Translations under genes and position numbers: made by a program
In this document: positions 8,815 to 18,131 of the stretch, piece after piece
Layout: every line of letters starts with the position of its first letter
How positions within the stretch are numbered: position 1 is the first letter of the stretch
The notes under the pieces: generated by a model
The model's input: only the letters and a program-made list of their open reading frames with translations
Told to the model about the DNA's origin: nothing
The model's database searches: none
NCBI GenBank assembly: GCA_022843845.1
Contig: JALHMW010000002.1
Span: 1-64,000, forward strand
Direction: 5' to 3'
Source of the DNA: Archangium sp.
Lineage (GTDB): Bacteria; Myxococcota; Myxococcia; Myxococcales; Myxococcaceae
DNA: 64,000 nt

Positions 8815-11800
8815 ATGACGTCGTACAGAACGATGGTGTTCGCTCTCGCCCTGATGTCGGGGACCGCGGCGGCTCAGTACGTCGCCACCGCCCAGGCGAT
8901 CGGCGGCTACCCGTCGCTCACCAACCCGCAGGCGATCACGCTGACCGCGCCGAACAGCGTCAGCGATCGCGGCCGGGCCACGGTGGCGCTCCCCTTTACC
9001 TTCCAGTTCTACAACCGGCAGTACACGAGCCTCATCGTCACCGCGAACGGCATGGCCTTCTTCGAGCCGTCGACCAGCCCGACCGAGGACTTCCCGTCGA
9101 ACGTGGCGCTGCCCTCGACCATCGAGCCCAACGGCGTGCTCGCCCCGTTCTGGGACGACCTCGACGGCAACAACGGCACCAGCGAGCTGCGGCAACAGGT
9201 CGTCAGCGGGCCGAACGGTCAAGGCCTCGCCATCGAGTGGAAGGATTGGAACCGCCGCTTCGGCATGTACACGCTGACCTTCCAGATCCGCCTCTGGGAG
9301 AACGGCGTCATCGAGTACTTCTACGGCACGATGCAGGGCTCGGGGCAGGCCATCTCGGCCACCATCGGCATCGAGTCTCCGACGGGCGCGCAGGGCACCA
9401 ACGCGCTGCTGGCGAGCAGCTGCCTCAACCGCATCGTGCCGACGATGCCGGTGCCGTCGTACGCCCACTGCGACATCGCCAGCTTCGATCCCATGAGTAC
9501 GGGGTCGCCGATCACCTACATCCGCTTCGGGCCGCCGCCGGGAGTCGACCTGCAGCCGACCCGGCTCCGCGTCACCAGCATCACCCAGGCTGGAAACGAT
9601 CTGCAGATCAGCACTGAAGTCTCGATGCGGAACTTCGGCACCGCGACGTCGGCGCCGTTCAACTACCGGCTCTTCCTGTCGGACGACACGTTGTTCGACG
9701 CCCCCTCGGCAGACGCAGGCGTTGCTGACGTCGAGATCGTCACTGGCGCGCTCCCTCCCGGGCCGTTCTCACTCGCTCCGAACGGCACGGTGACGAACGC
9801 GGCCACCGGCGTCGCGCCCCGGCCCACCGCTGGCACCTTCTACGTGCTGGTCGTCGTCGACGAAGAGAACGTGATCGCCGAGACCAACGAAGTGAACAAC
9901 GTGCTCGCGACGAGCACGCCGTTCTTCGCTGGCGTCGATCTGGTGGCCGAGTCGGTGAGCGGCCCCGCGTCGGCTGGCCCCGGCGACCCGGTCACCATCT
10001 CGTACGCGCTGAGCAACCAGGGCTTCGACCCGGCCGGCGTGGTGCCGTTCAAGATCTTCCTCTCGGCCGACACCGTGTTCTCGATGGACGATCGAGAGGT
10101 CTTCTCGGACACGCGCGCCGTGCAGGGCGGTGAGAACGTCGTCGCGCAGCTGACCTTCACGCTGCCAGCGACGGTCCCGGCTGACGACTACTACGTGCTG
10201 CTGCAGATCGACGACGGACCCGCGGCCGGCTCGGTGGTCGAGGTCTCTGACGCCAACAACCAGGTCTTCAGCCGCGCGCGCATTCAGGTGCGGCAGGCCG
10301 ATCTGATCATGGACCGCATTCGCGTCGCGCGGCCCACGCTCCCGTTCGAGACGGCCACGGCGGCGTTCTTCGGTGAGCCCATTCGTATCGAGGCCACCGT
10401 GCGCAACCAGGGTGGCGCTTCCGCTCCCAACGTCTCGGTCGTCTTCTTCTTGTCGGACAACGAGACCCTCAACGGCCTCACCGATCCGTTCGTCTGCGAA
10501 GAGGGCCCGTTCGCGCTCGCTCCGGGCGCGACCCGGGTCATCGGGAAGACCTGCACCGTGCCGACGAGGTCGGTTGCCAACCAACTCCTGACCCGCGGCC
10601 CGTACTTCTTCTTCGCGGCGGCGGTCGCGGCTGGGCTCGCCGAGACGAACCCGAGCAACAACTTCGCGAAGGCCGACCCGGTCACGGTGCGTGGGCCTGC
10701 GCCCAACCTCGTGCCAATCAACCTGCGCGGGCCGACGCGAGTGGGCGTGGGTGAGGTCTTCGCGGTGACCCGCACCATCACGAACAACGGCAACCGGCCG
10801 TCACCTGCCGCGAAGTACCGGTACGTCTTGTCGGCGAACAACATCATCACCGTCGACGACCCCGTGCTGCCGATCGTCACGATGACGGGCGAGGTGAACG
10901 AGCGCTCCGTGACGCTCGCCGTCGATCAGCAGGACACGGCGACCGAGCTCATTCGAATTCCCGCGCTGCTCTCGCCGGCGACGTGGACGCTGGGCGTGCT
11001 GGTCGACCCTGACAACCTCATCGACGAGGTCGACAAGGCCGACAACGGGCTCTCGGGGCCGCAGGTCGTCGTCGTCCCGCAGACCCTCGGGCTCGACCCG
11101 CCGTTTTTGCCCGACGCGATCGTCAATCAGCCGTATCTCGCCCAGCTGGCGGCCGCGGGGACCACCGACGCGGCGACCTTCACCGTGAAGAACCCTGCCG
11201 AACTCCCCCCGGGCATCGCGGTGTCGATGGGTGGCGAGATCAGTGGAACGCCGACCCGCACGGGCGCCTACGCCTTCACCGTCGTCATCCGTACCGCGAC
11301 GCGCATCACCGAGGCCCGGCGCGGGTTGAAGGTGTCGCGCTCGACGGCCTCGCTGGTGCTGGTGTCTCCGTTGCTGCCGCCGCCTGCGCGGTTGCTGCCT
11401 TACGACTTCCAGCTCGGAGCCCAGGGCGGCGTCGGGCCCTACCGCTACCTCGTGACGTCCGGGCTGCTCCCGGCGGGGCTGAGCTTGAGCGAGCGAGGCC
11501 GAATGACCGGCGCTCCCGACGGCGCGCTGGGCACCGCGTACCCCATCACCATCACCGTCATCGACTCGGTCGGCAACAACGACTCCCGCACCTACGTGAT
11601 GACCGTCGTCGATGCGTCGCCGTTCCGCATCACGAACGCGTCGCTGCCCGATGGCGTCTACGCGGCGCAGTACCTCGTCGACATCGTCGCGCAGAACGCC
11701 GGTGGTGCGCCGATCTCCCGGCCAGTGAAGTGGCAGGTGCTCGAAGGCGTTTTGCCGCCCGGGCTCGTGCTCGAAGACACCGTCACGGAGCGCGTCATTC

Positions 11801-12294
11801 TTTCAGGCAACCCGACCAACTCGGGCGTCTTCCGCTTCAGGCTCGAGGCGACCGACGCACAGGGCCGCTCCGACTCGGTCACCTACACGGTGTACGTCGC
11901 GGGCAGTGGCGTGAAGATCACCGGCGACCTTCCCCCGAGCCTCGACCGCGGTGCGGGCGTCAACGTTCAGCTGAACCCGTCGAGCACGGTGACCGGCGCC
12001 CGCTTCTTCACCCTCGACGGCGCGCTGCCGCCGGGCCTCACGCTCTCCGAGACTGGCCTGGTGAGCGGCACGATCGCCAGCGACGCTCCGTATCGCAGCG
12101 CTACGATCAACATCGGGTACGGCGCGTCACTCGAGAACCTGGTGACGATGCGGACCTTCCGCATGGACGTCGAGGCACCCGGCACGGTGACGCGTCGCGG
12201 CTGCGCGTCGACGGGCGGCGTAGGCGTGTCGAGCCTGATGGTGCTGCTCGGCCTCTTCGCTCGTCGTCGTCGCGGCGCGGGCATTATGCGCTGA
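8815..12294 (+). CDS. Large surface protein: CARDB and He_PIG-type Ig repeats with MYXO-CTERM anchor
   Basis: About 1159 aa. ATG 8815 is preferred over upstream codons because it follows an AGAGGAG-like site and gives a signal peptide (MTSYRTMVFALALMSGTAAAQ). Residues ~30-240 form an N-terminal beta domain. About four CARDB-type adhesion repeats follow (starts such as VDLQPTRL, VDLVAESV, ADLIMDRI, PNLVPINL), then about four putative-Ig/cadherin-like repeats marked LPPGxxxxxxGxxxGTP (PPGIAV, PAGLSL, PPGLVL, PPGLTL). The C-terminus is a MYXO-CTERM-type signal: a Cys (RRGCAS), a hydrophobic helix and an Arg cluster (FARRRRG). This predicts processing and cell-surface anchoring by the myxosortase pathway. 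Probable role is cell-surface adhesion. Confidence 0.85.
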   Translation: MTSYRTMVFALALMSGTAAAQYVATAQAIGGYPSLTNPQAITLTAPNSVSDRGRATVALPFTFQFYNRQYTSLIVTANGMAFFEPSTSPTEDFPSNVALPSTIEPNGVLAPFWDDLDGNNGTSELRQQVVSGPNGQGLAIEWKDWNRRFGMYTLTFQIRLWENGVIEYFYGTMQGSGQAISATIGIESPTGAQGTNALLASSCLNRIVPTMPVPSYAHCDIASFDPMSTGSPITYIRFGPPPGVDLQPTRLRVTSITQAGNDLQISTEVSMRNFGTATSAPFNYRLFLSDDTLFDAPSADAGVADVEIVTGALPPGPFSLAPNGTVTNAATGVAPRPTAGTFYVLVVVDEENVIAETNEVNNVLATSTPFFAGVDLVAESVSGPASAGPGDPVTISYALSNQGFDPAGVVPFKIFLSADTVFSMDDREVFSDTRAVQGGENVVAQLTFTLPATVPADDYYVLLQIDDGPAAGSVVEVSDANNQVFSRARIQVRQADLIMDRIRVARPTLPFETATAAFFGEPIRIEATVRNQGGASAPNVSVVFFLSDNETLNGLTDPFVCEEGPFALAPGATRVIGKTCTVPTRSVANQLLTRGPYFFFAAAVAAGLAETNPSNNFAKADPVTVRGPAPNLVPINLRGPTRVGVGEVFAVTRTITNNGNRPSPAAKYRYVLSANNIITVDDPVLPIVTMTGEVNERSVTLAVDQQDTATELIRIPALLSPATWTLGVLVDPDNLIDEVDKADNGLSGPQVVVVPQTLGLDPPFLPDAIVNQPYLAQLAAAGTTDAATFTVKNPAELPPGIAVSMGGEISGTPTRTGAYAFTVVIRTATRITEARRGLKVSRSTASLVLVSPLLPPPARLLPYDFQLGAQGGVGPYRYLVTSGLLPAGLSLSERGRMTGAPDGALGTAYPITITVIDSVGNNDSRTYVMTVVDASPFRITNASLPDGVYAAQYLVDIVAQNAGGAPISRPVKWQVLEGVLPPGLVLEDTVTERVILSGNPTNSGVFRFRLEATDAQGRSDSVTYTVYVAGSGVKITGDLPPSLDRGAGVNVQLNPSSTVTGARFFTLDGALPPGLTLSETGLVSGTIASDAPYRSATINIGYGASLENLVTMRTFRMDVEAPGTVTRRGCASTGGVGVSSLMVLLGLFARRRRGAGIMR

Positions 12295-12330
12295 GCCCCG
12301 GCAGGCGGCGGGAATAGGCTCTGCGCCCCC

Positions 12331-14892
12331 GTGCGCCTGCGACCTCGCCCACTCCTCGTCGCGCTCTCGTTCCTCTCTGCCGTTGCCCTCGGCGCGATCG
12401 CGCTCGGTGCGTTCTCGGCGTTGATGCGGGCCGCAGGAGACGGCGTGCCTGCGCTCAGCCTCATCGGGGGCTCGGTGTGCCTCGGTGGCGCGGCCGCGGC
12501 GCTGGCGGTGACTCGCACGAAGCGGCCCGGCCTCAGCTGGTTCGCGGGCCTCGTTGGGGCCTTCCTGATCGCCTTGCCGTTGGCGGTCATCACTCAGGCG
12601 CCGCCGCTCGTGGTGGCAGGGCTCGCCTTTGCGCTCGGCGCGATCGCCGCCGCCGTCGTCGTCGGTGCCTCGAGATCGCTCGCGGGTGGCCCCGATCTGC
12701 CCGGGCAGGATCTCGCGCAGACGCTCGGCGTCTCGATGCTGGGCGCCGCCGTCGGCATTGGGCTGCCGCAGCTCGGCGTCGTCGCGTCGGCAGGCTTCGA
12801 AGGTCTCGCCCGCGCCGCTGGTGGGCTGGCGTTGGTCGTCGCGGTCCTGGTGGTGGTGGCCGTGCGCGCCAGGGTCGTCACGATCGAAGACGAGCCGCTC
12901 GCCGCCTCGCCGCTTCGGTTGATGGGGCTGGGCTTCGTCGTCGCCTCGATGCTGGTGCTGGGGCAGGCCGTGCTGGTCGCCGCCATGGGAGAAGCGCCGC
13001 TCACCCGGCCGCTGATCGCCGTCGCGCTCCTGCTCCTCGGCGGCGTCTCGCTCGCGCTGGTGGCGGCCCGCGCTGACCTCGATGCTGATCTCGGCGAACG
13101 TCGCACGACGGCGGCCGCCGGGCTGCTCTTCGCGCTCGTGGCGCTGCTGGTGCCGCGCTTGCCGGCCGGGTTCGTCTTCACCGAGGCCGTGGTGCGGCCG
13201 AACGCCTCGGGGTGGCTCGTCGAGCTCGGCTTTCGACTGGTGCTGCTCCTCGTGGTGCTGGCTCCCGTCTTCTTCGTCGTCGGGAACGCGCTCGGGTGCT
13301 CGGCGCGGCAGTCCGTTCGAACGGCCTCGAACGGTGGGCGGTGGCTCTCGGGCGTGTCGACCGGCGCCGCGGTGGGCTGGTGGCTGACGACCTCGGTGCT
13401 CTCGTTCACGTCGCTCGAGTGGTGCTGGGCTGCGGCCGCGGGTGGTGCGTTGGCGGTGGCCTCGTGGCAGTGGAGGTCGTTCGTGCGCGGCGTGGTGGCG
13501 GTGAGCCTCACGCTCTGGCTGGGCGCGGGCTGGTCACGCGAGCTGCTCACGACGGGGCCGGCGACGGCGTGGCGACGGGCGATGCCGGCGCCTCGCGACG
13601 CCACCACCTTCTTCCACCTCGACGCCCGGAACACACTGACCGTGCAGGGCGATTCGACTCGGACCGTCGTTCGCGCCGGAGGTCATACGGAGTGGCTGAC
13701 GGGGAAGGCGAGCGAGCGTGTGCTGCTCGGCGCTCACGCGGCGCTGCTCACGGCGCCGGGGCAGGTGCGCTCGGCGCTCGTTCTCGGCGTCGCGCCCGGG
13801 CTGGTCGAGACGCTGGTGGCGCACGGCGTCGCGCGCATCGACGTGGTGGCCCCCGCGTCGTCGCTCGAAGCGGCGAGGCACACGAAGGTGTCGCTCGAGG
13901 GCGCGACCGTGCACGAGGCCGAGCTGCGGGCCTTCCTCGAGCGCTCGCGCGCCGAGTGGGATTTGATCGTGATCGTCCCCGCCCGCCCGGGCACGCCGCT
14001 GTCGCGTGGCTTGTTCACGCTCGAGGCCTGGCAGGCCGCGCGTCGCCGGCTCTCGTCTGCAGGCCAGCTGGTGCAGCAGCTCGATCTGCTCGAGTCGAAC
14101 TCGTCGCTGATGCAGACGGCGCTGCGCACGCTGCGCGTCGTGTTCCCCTCGGGGACGACCTGGGGCGGGGTGGGTCAGATCTCGGCGGTCGTGGGTGAGT
14201 TCGCGCCGGTGCTCACGCCGGAGCGGCTCGACTTCCGCATGCAGCCGGCGCCGGTCGCCGCAGCCCTGAAGCCACTCGCGCTGGGCTCGTCGGTGGCGCT
14301 GCTCGCCTGGCAGGTCCACTCACCCGAAGGCCAGGCGCGCATGGCCGGCCCGGGACCGACGTCGACCGATCGCCGGCCGCTCCTCGAGCTCGGGGTGCCC
14401 GTCGCGTCGTTCATCGATGAGATCGTCGAGCTGGCGGACGAACGCCGGAGCCTCGACCCCACCTCCCTCGGGCTCTCGCAGCAGGCTCGAGCGCGGCCCT
14501 TCACCGCGGCGGAGTTCGAAGCCATTCATCGCGCGCTGGCCCGGCACTTCGCGGCCTGGGAGCCGCTGGTTCGCTCCTCGGCAGAAGGGTGGCTCTCGCT
14601 CGCGCCGGAGTCCGACGACGCCGTCGCGGCGGTGGTGCGTTCGGCCCTCGCGCAGAACGACGTCTCGACCGCGGTGGAGCTGATCGTTCCGAAGCTGCGC
14701 GTCGACCAGCCCTCGCCCGAGCTGGTGGCGCTGGCGCTCGAAGCGATGACCGCGCAGATCAACCGCGAGTCGGCGGTGTTTCGGCTGCTCGATCCGGTGC
14801 CGCTCCGGAACCTCGGCCGCGAGACGCTTTCCCGTCACCCCCAACACCAGGGCCTGCGTACGGCCCTGTCGAAGCTCGAGGCGACGCCATGA
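12331..14892 (+). CDS. Polytopic membrane protein with divergent spermidine-synthase-like domain
   Basis: 853 aa from GTG 12331. The first ~410 residues contain roughly ten to twelve hydrophobic membrane segments rich in Ala, Leu and Val. Residues ~430-640 look like a Rossmann domain (RSALVLGVAPGLVETLVAHG, then WDLIVIVPARPG), aligned in order with the spermidine-synthase domain of the next gene. The substrate- and SAM-binding motifs are not preserved: no acidic residue ends the second strand and EPSNPW is absent. A helical tail follows. The stop overlaps the next start as ATGA, so the two proteins are probably made together. I infer a catalytically inactive partner of the fused MFS/spermidine synthase; this rests on layout rather than on a database match. 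Confidence 0.7.
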   Translation: MRLRPRPLLVALSFLSAVALGAIALGAFSALMRAAGDGVPALSLIGGSVCLGGAAAALAVTRTKRPGLSWFAGLVGAFLIALPLAVITQAPPLVVAGLAFALGAIAAAVVVGASRSLAGGPDLPGQDLAQTLGVSMLGAAVGIGLPQLGVVASAGFEGLARAAGGLALVVAVLVVVAVRARVVTIEDEPLAASPLRLMGLGFVVASMLVLGQAVLVAAMGEAPLTRPLIAVALLLLGGVSLALVAARADLDADLGERRTTAAAGLLFALVALLVPRLPAGFVFTEAVVRPNASGWLVELGFRLVLLLVVLAPVFFVVGNALGCSARQSVRTASNGGRWLSGVSTGAAVGWWLTTSVLSFTSLEWCWAAAAGGALAVASWQWRSFVRGVVAVSLTLWLGAGWSRELLTTGPATAWRRAMPAPRDATTFFHLDARNTLTVQGDSTRTVVRAGGHTEWLTGKASERVLLGAHAALLTAPGQVRSALVLGVAPGLVETLVAHGVARIDVVAPASSLEAARHTKVSLEGATVHEAELRAFLERSRAEWDLIVIVPARPGTPLSRGLFTLEAWQAARRRLSSAGQLVQQLDLLESNSSLMQTALRTLRVVFPSGTTWGGVGQISAVVGEFAPVLTPERLDFRMQPAPVAAALKPLALGSSVALLAWQVHSPEGQARMAGPGPTSTDRRPLLELGVPVASFIDEIVELADERRSLDPTSLGLSQQARARPFTAAEFEAIHRALARHFAAWEPLVRSSAEGWLSLAPESDDAVAAVVRSALAQNDVSTAVELIVPKLRVDQPSPELVALALEAMTAQINRESAVFRLLDPVPLRNLGRETLSRHPQHQGLRTALSKLEATP

Positions 14893-17666
14893 GCCGCCGG
14901 GTGTTGTCCGTCTTCCTGATCCTCTCGGGCGGCACGGGGCTCGTGTACGAGGTGATCTGGTCGAAGGCGCTCGCCGACATCCTCGGCAACTCGGGCCAGG
15001 CCCATGCCATCGTGCTGGCGACCTTCATGGGCGGCCTCGCGCTCGGGGCCTGGCTCTTCGGCGGACTGGCCGATCGGGTTCAACGCCCGCTCGCGCTCTA
15101 CGGCGCCATCGAGCTCTTCGTCGGCCTCTACGCGCTCGCGTTCCCCACCGTGCAGCAGTTCCTGGGCGACACGTTTCTCTCGGTGGCGGGTGGGTTGTCG
15201 GAGTCGGCGCGGCCCGTCGCGAAGCTCTCATTCGCGGCCTTGTCGCTGCTCGCGCCCACCGTCGCCATGGGCGGCACGATGCCCGCGATGCTCAAGCACG
15301 CGACCCGGCATGATCCGTCGCTGCGCGCCACGCTCGCACACCTCTACGCCGTCAACTCGTTCGGCGCGGCGCTGGGCGCGTGGTTCGCGGGCACGGTGAG
15401 CCTGCCGGCGATCGGTCTCGCCGCGACCGCGCAGTGGGCTGCCGTGATCAACCTCGGCCTCGCTGCCGTCACCATCGCCCTGGCACGACTGGCTCCATCG
15501 AGATCGTCTTTGCCCGAGCGGCCGGCCGACGCGTCACAGGCCCGCTACGGCCCGAGCGCGACGGCCGCGGCGATGGTGGGTCTCGTCCTCTCGGGCTTCA
15601 CCGCGATGCTCTACGAGACCGGGTGGATTCGGGTGCTGACGCTCGTGGTGGGCGGCTCGACCTACGCCTTCACGTGGATCGTCTGCGCCTTCATTCTCGG
15701 CATCGCGCTCGGGAGCTATTGGATCTCGAAGCGCCCCGAGACCGACGATCTGCGTCAGTTCGGCTGGCTGCAGGTGGGCGTCGTGGTGACGGTCGCGATC
15801 ACGATTCCCCTCTACCTGCTGGTGCCGTGGCTGTTTCTGCTGGCGAAGTCGGTGCTCGCGCGATCGGAGCTCGCCTTCCCGCTGTGGCAGGCGGTGATGT
15901 TCGCGAGCGCGACGGTGGTGATGATCGCGCCGACCTTCCTGATGGGCGCCGCGTTTCCCGTCGGAGCGCGCGTGGTGGCGCAGGGGCACGCGACCGTCGG
16001 CCGGCGCCTGGGGCTCGTCTGGGCAGGCAACACCATCGGCACGGTGCTCGGCGCGCTGCTCGGCGGCCTGTGGCTGATGCCGGCGATCGGCCTCGAGCTG
16101 CTCTTCTCGGTCGGGCTGACGTTGAGCGGCGTCGGAGCCGTCTTCGCCGTGCTCGCAGCGCCTACGACGAAGCACCGCTGGCTGTCGGTTCCCATCGTCG
16201 CGGCCGCCGTCGTGTTGTCGCTCACCGCCTTCCGAGGGTGGGGCCCGCTGCTCGCCCAGCTCTCGCCGTTCCGCGTCGAGCCCGAGATGGTGAAGCTCTC
16301 GACGCCGGCCACCTACTTGAAGAACTACGCGAACGCCTTCGAGACGAACTTCGTCAAGGACGACACCTTCGCCACGGTGTTCGTCGGGACCGCGAAGAAG
16401 AAGGGTGGCCATCGCTTCCTGCTCGTCAACGGCAAGCCCGACGCGTCGACCGGCATTCACGATCAGGCGACGCAGGTGCTGCTGGGGCAGATGGGCATGT
16501 TGTTGGCGCCGCGGGCTCCGAAGCAGGTGATGGTGATCGGCGCTGGCGCGGCCGTCACGGTCGGCTCGGCCCTGACGCACCCATTGGAGCGCCTCGATCT
16601 CGTCGAGATCAGCCCCGGGGTGCTCGAGGCCGCGCGCTACTTCGCCGACGCCAACCGCGGCGCGCTCGACGACCCTCGCGTGCACGTCACCATCGACGAC
16701 GCCCGCACGTCGTTGTCGCTCTCACGCACCCAGTACGATCTCATCATCAGCGAACCCTCGAACCCGTGGGTCTCGGGCATCTCGTCGTTGTTCACCGAGG
16801 AGTTCTTCGCGGTCGTCGAGCGCCGGCTCGCGCCTGACGGCGTGCTGGTGCAGTGGATCCACACCTACGAGATGAACACCGAGCTGGTGCGGCTGGTGAT
16901 GCGCACCCTGCAGCGACGGTTCCCGGAGGTCACGGTCTGGCAGGGCGGGGAGGGCGATCTGCTGCTGCTCGCCTCGCGGAGCCCGGGCCTCGCGTCGAGC
17001 ACCGAGCTCGCGGCGCGCCTCGCTCGCCAGGGCGTGCACGACGATCTGGTTCGCATCGACGTCGATCTCGTCGAAGGGGTGCTCGCGAGGCAGGTGATGA
17101 CCTCGAAGCAGGTGGCGGCCTTCGCGGGAGAAGGGCCCTCGAACAGCGATGATCACAACCGGCTCGAGTACGAAGCGCCCGTTGCGTTCTGGGCCCGGAC
17201 GGCAGCGACGGTGCCCGACTCTCGCGGCAAACGGGCAAGCCCTGCGGGGCTCGCGCTGGAACGTCACCTGGCGCGTGAGCCCCTCGATGCGACCCGCGCG
17301 CGCGCCCTCTCATTGTCGGTCGCGTGGTCGACACCAGCCGATCACCCCCTGCGTCGCGCCGCTGCGTCGGTGTGGCGCTCGGTCGATCCCACGAGCCGGG
17401 AGGCGGCCCTCGCGCTGGGTTCGGTCGCGTCGCGCCAGGGAGATCCCGGCAAGGTCTTCGGGTTGCTCCCCACGCCGCGCGATGTCGCGTCAGCGCTCCT
17501 GGAGCTCAACGCCATCGCCCTCGAAGACTCGCAGCGAGAGGGGCCGTGGCTCGTGCATCGCTCGTTCGATCCCGCGCCGTTTTCAGCGTTGGACCCAGAC
17601 GATGTCGCACTCAAGAACGCGATCGCGAAGGTCTGTGAGCGGCGTCGGTGCGCGTTAACACCCTGA
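14889..17666 (+). CDS. Fused MFS/spermidine-synthase-type protein, 925 aa
   Basis: ATG 14889 overlaps the preceding stop (ATGA) and gives the family's N-terminus (SGGTGLVYEVIWSKAL). Residues 1-~430 form a multi-spanning membrane region with the family motif GGTMPAMLKHA and a second half beginning GFTAMLYETGW. Residues ~470-680 are a spermidine-synthase-like aminopropyltransferase fold: VNGKPDAS, VMVIGAGAAVTVG, DLVEISPGVLE, IDDARTSL and EPSNPWVSGISS. A helical extension of ~200 residues follows. Members are usually annotated as fused MFS/spermidine synthase; the physiological substrate is not established, so aminopropyl transfer is only a fold-based expectation. Confidence 0.85.
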   Translation: MSRRVLSVFLILSGGTGLVYEVIWSKALADILGNSGQAHAIVLATFMGGLALGAWLFGGLADRVQRPLALYGAIELFVGLYALAFPTVQQFLGDTFLSVAGGLSESARPVAKLSFAALSLLAPTVAMGGTMPAMLKHATRHDPSLRATLAHLYAVNSFGAALGAWFAGTVSLPAIGLAATAQWAAVINLGLAAVTIALARLAPSRSSLPERPADASQARYGPSATAAAMVGLVLSGFTAMLYETGWIRVLTLVVGGSTYAFTWIVCAFILGIALGSYWISKRPETDDLRQFGWLQVGVVVTVAITIPLYLLVPWLFLLAKSVLARSELAFPLWQAVMFASATVVMIAPTFLMGAAFPVGARVVAQGHATVGRRLGLVWAGNTIGTVLGALLGGLWLMPAIGLELLFSVGLTLSGVGAVFAVLAAPTTKHRWLSVPIVAAAVVLSLTAFRGWGPLLAQLSPFRVEPEMVKLSTPATYLKNYANAFETNFVKDDTFATVFVGTAKKKGGHRFLLVNGKPDASTGIHDQATQVLLGQMGMLLAPRAPKQVMVIGAGAAVTVGSALTHPLERLDLVEISPGVLEAARYFADANRGALDDPRVHVTIDDARTSLSLSRTQYDLIISEPSNPWVSGISSLFTEEFFAVVERRLAPDGVLVQWIHTYEMNTELVRLVMRTLQRRFPEVTVWQGGEGDLLLLASRSPGLASSTELAARLARQGVHDDLVRIDVDLVEGVLARQVMTSKQVAAFAGEGPSNSDDHNRLEYEAPVAFWARTAATVPDSRGKRASPAGLALERHLAREPLDATRARALSLSVAWSTPADHPLRRAAASVWRSVDPTSREAALALGSVASRQGDPGKVFGLLPTPRDVASALLELNAIALEDSQREGPWLVHRSFDPAPFSALDPDDVALKNAIAKVCERRRCALTP

Positions 17667-17777
17667 ATTTCATCAGAAACACCGCATCCTCCCGATGACG
17701 TATGGAGCGATGCGCGAGTCCCTCCGATACTGCATCAGTCTTCGAAACCAACCGCGGTTCCCACCCAGGAGCACACC

Positions 17778-18047
17778 ATGAAGAAGCTCAACAAGAAGCA
17801 GCTGATGAAGAAGGCCCGCGGTCAAGGCATGACCGAGTACATCATCATCGTCGCGCTGATCGCGATCGCGGCCATCGGCGTCATCACCCTCTTCGGCGAC
17901 AACATTCGCAAGCTGTTCGGCGCCTCGGCTGACGCCCTTGCCGGCGAAGAGTCGGTGACCCCGGCCACCAAGACGTTCAAGGCCGCTGGCGTCGACACCA
18001 AGAAGACCCTGTCGACCTTCGGCGAGAAGAACAACGCCAACTACTGA
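17778..18047 (+). CDS. Flp-type pilin, class III signal peptide, 89 aa
   Basis: An AGGAG site precedes ATG 17778. The leader is strongly basic (eight Lys/Arg in 14 residues) and ends in Gly, followed by QGMTEYIIIVALIAIAAIG. This is the prepilin-peptidase cleavage context with Glu at mature position 5, then the hydrophobic assembly helix. After the helix come about 45 polar residues rich in Lys, Ala and Thr, longer than the minimal Flp subunit. No tad/cpa assembly genes occur in the window, so it would depend on machinery elsewhere. It could form a Flp/Tad pilus or a pseudopilus-like fibre. Confidence 0.85.
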   Translation: MKKLNKKQLMKKARGQGMTEYIIIVALIAIAAIGVITLFGDNIRKLFGASADALAGEESVTPATKTFKAAGVDTKKTLSTFGEKNNANY

Positions 18048-18074
18048 GCCTGCGGTCCAGCTCGGTTGAACTCG

Positions 18075-18102
18075 ATGCCGTCTCGGGAAACCGGGGCGGC
18101 AT
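18075..18102 (+). terminator. Hairpin after the Flp pilin gene
   Basis: An imperfect 28-nt inverted repeat (ATGCCG/CGGCAT outer stem, inner TCGG/CCGG, GAAA loop) lies 28 bp after the pilin stop. The following sequence (TTCGTGTCTGG) is only weakly T-rich. It may end the abundant pilin mRNA or protect its 3' end. Its position argues against the YfhO gene starting at 18066 or 18075. Confidence 0.45.
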
Positions 18103-18131
18103 TCGTGTCTGGTGTGGTTGAGTCCTGCATC

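Noticed and set aside
7160..8818. 552-aa plus-strand frame across two minus-strand genes
   Set aside because: It crosses the boundary of two real genes with signal peptides and has shadow composition.
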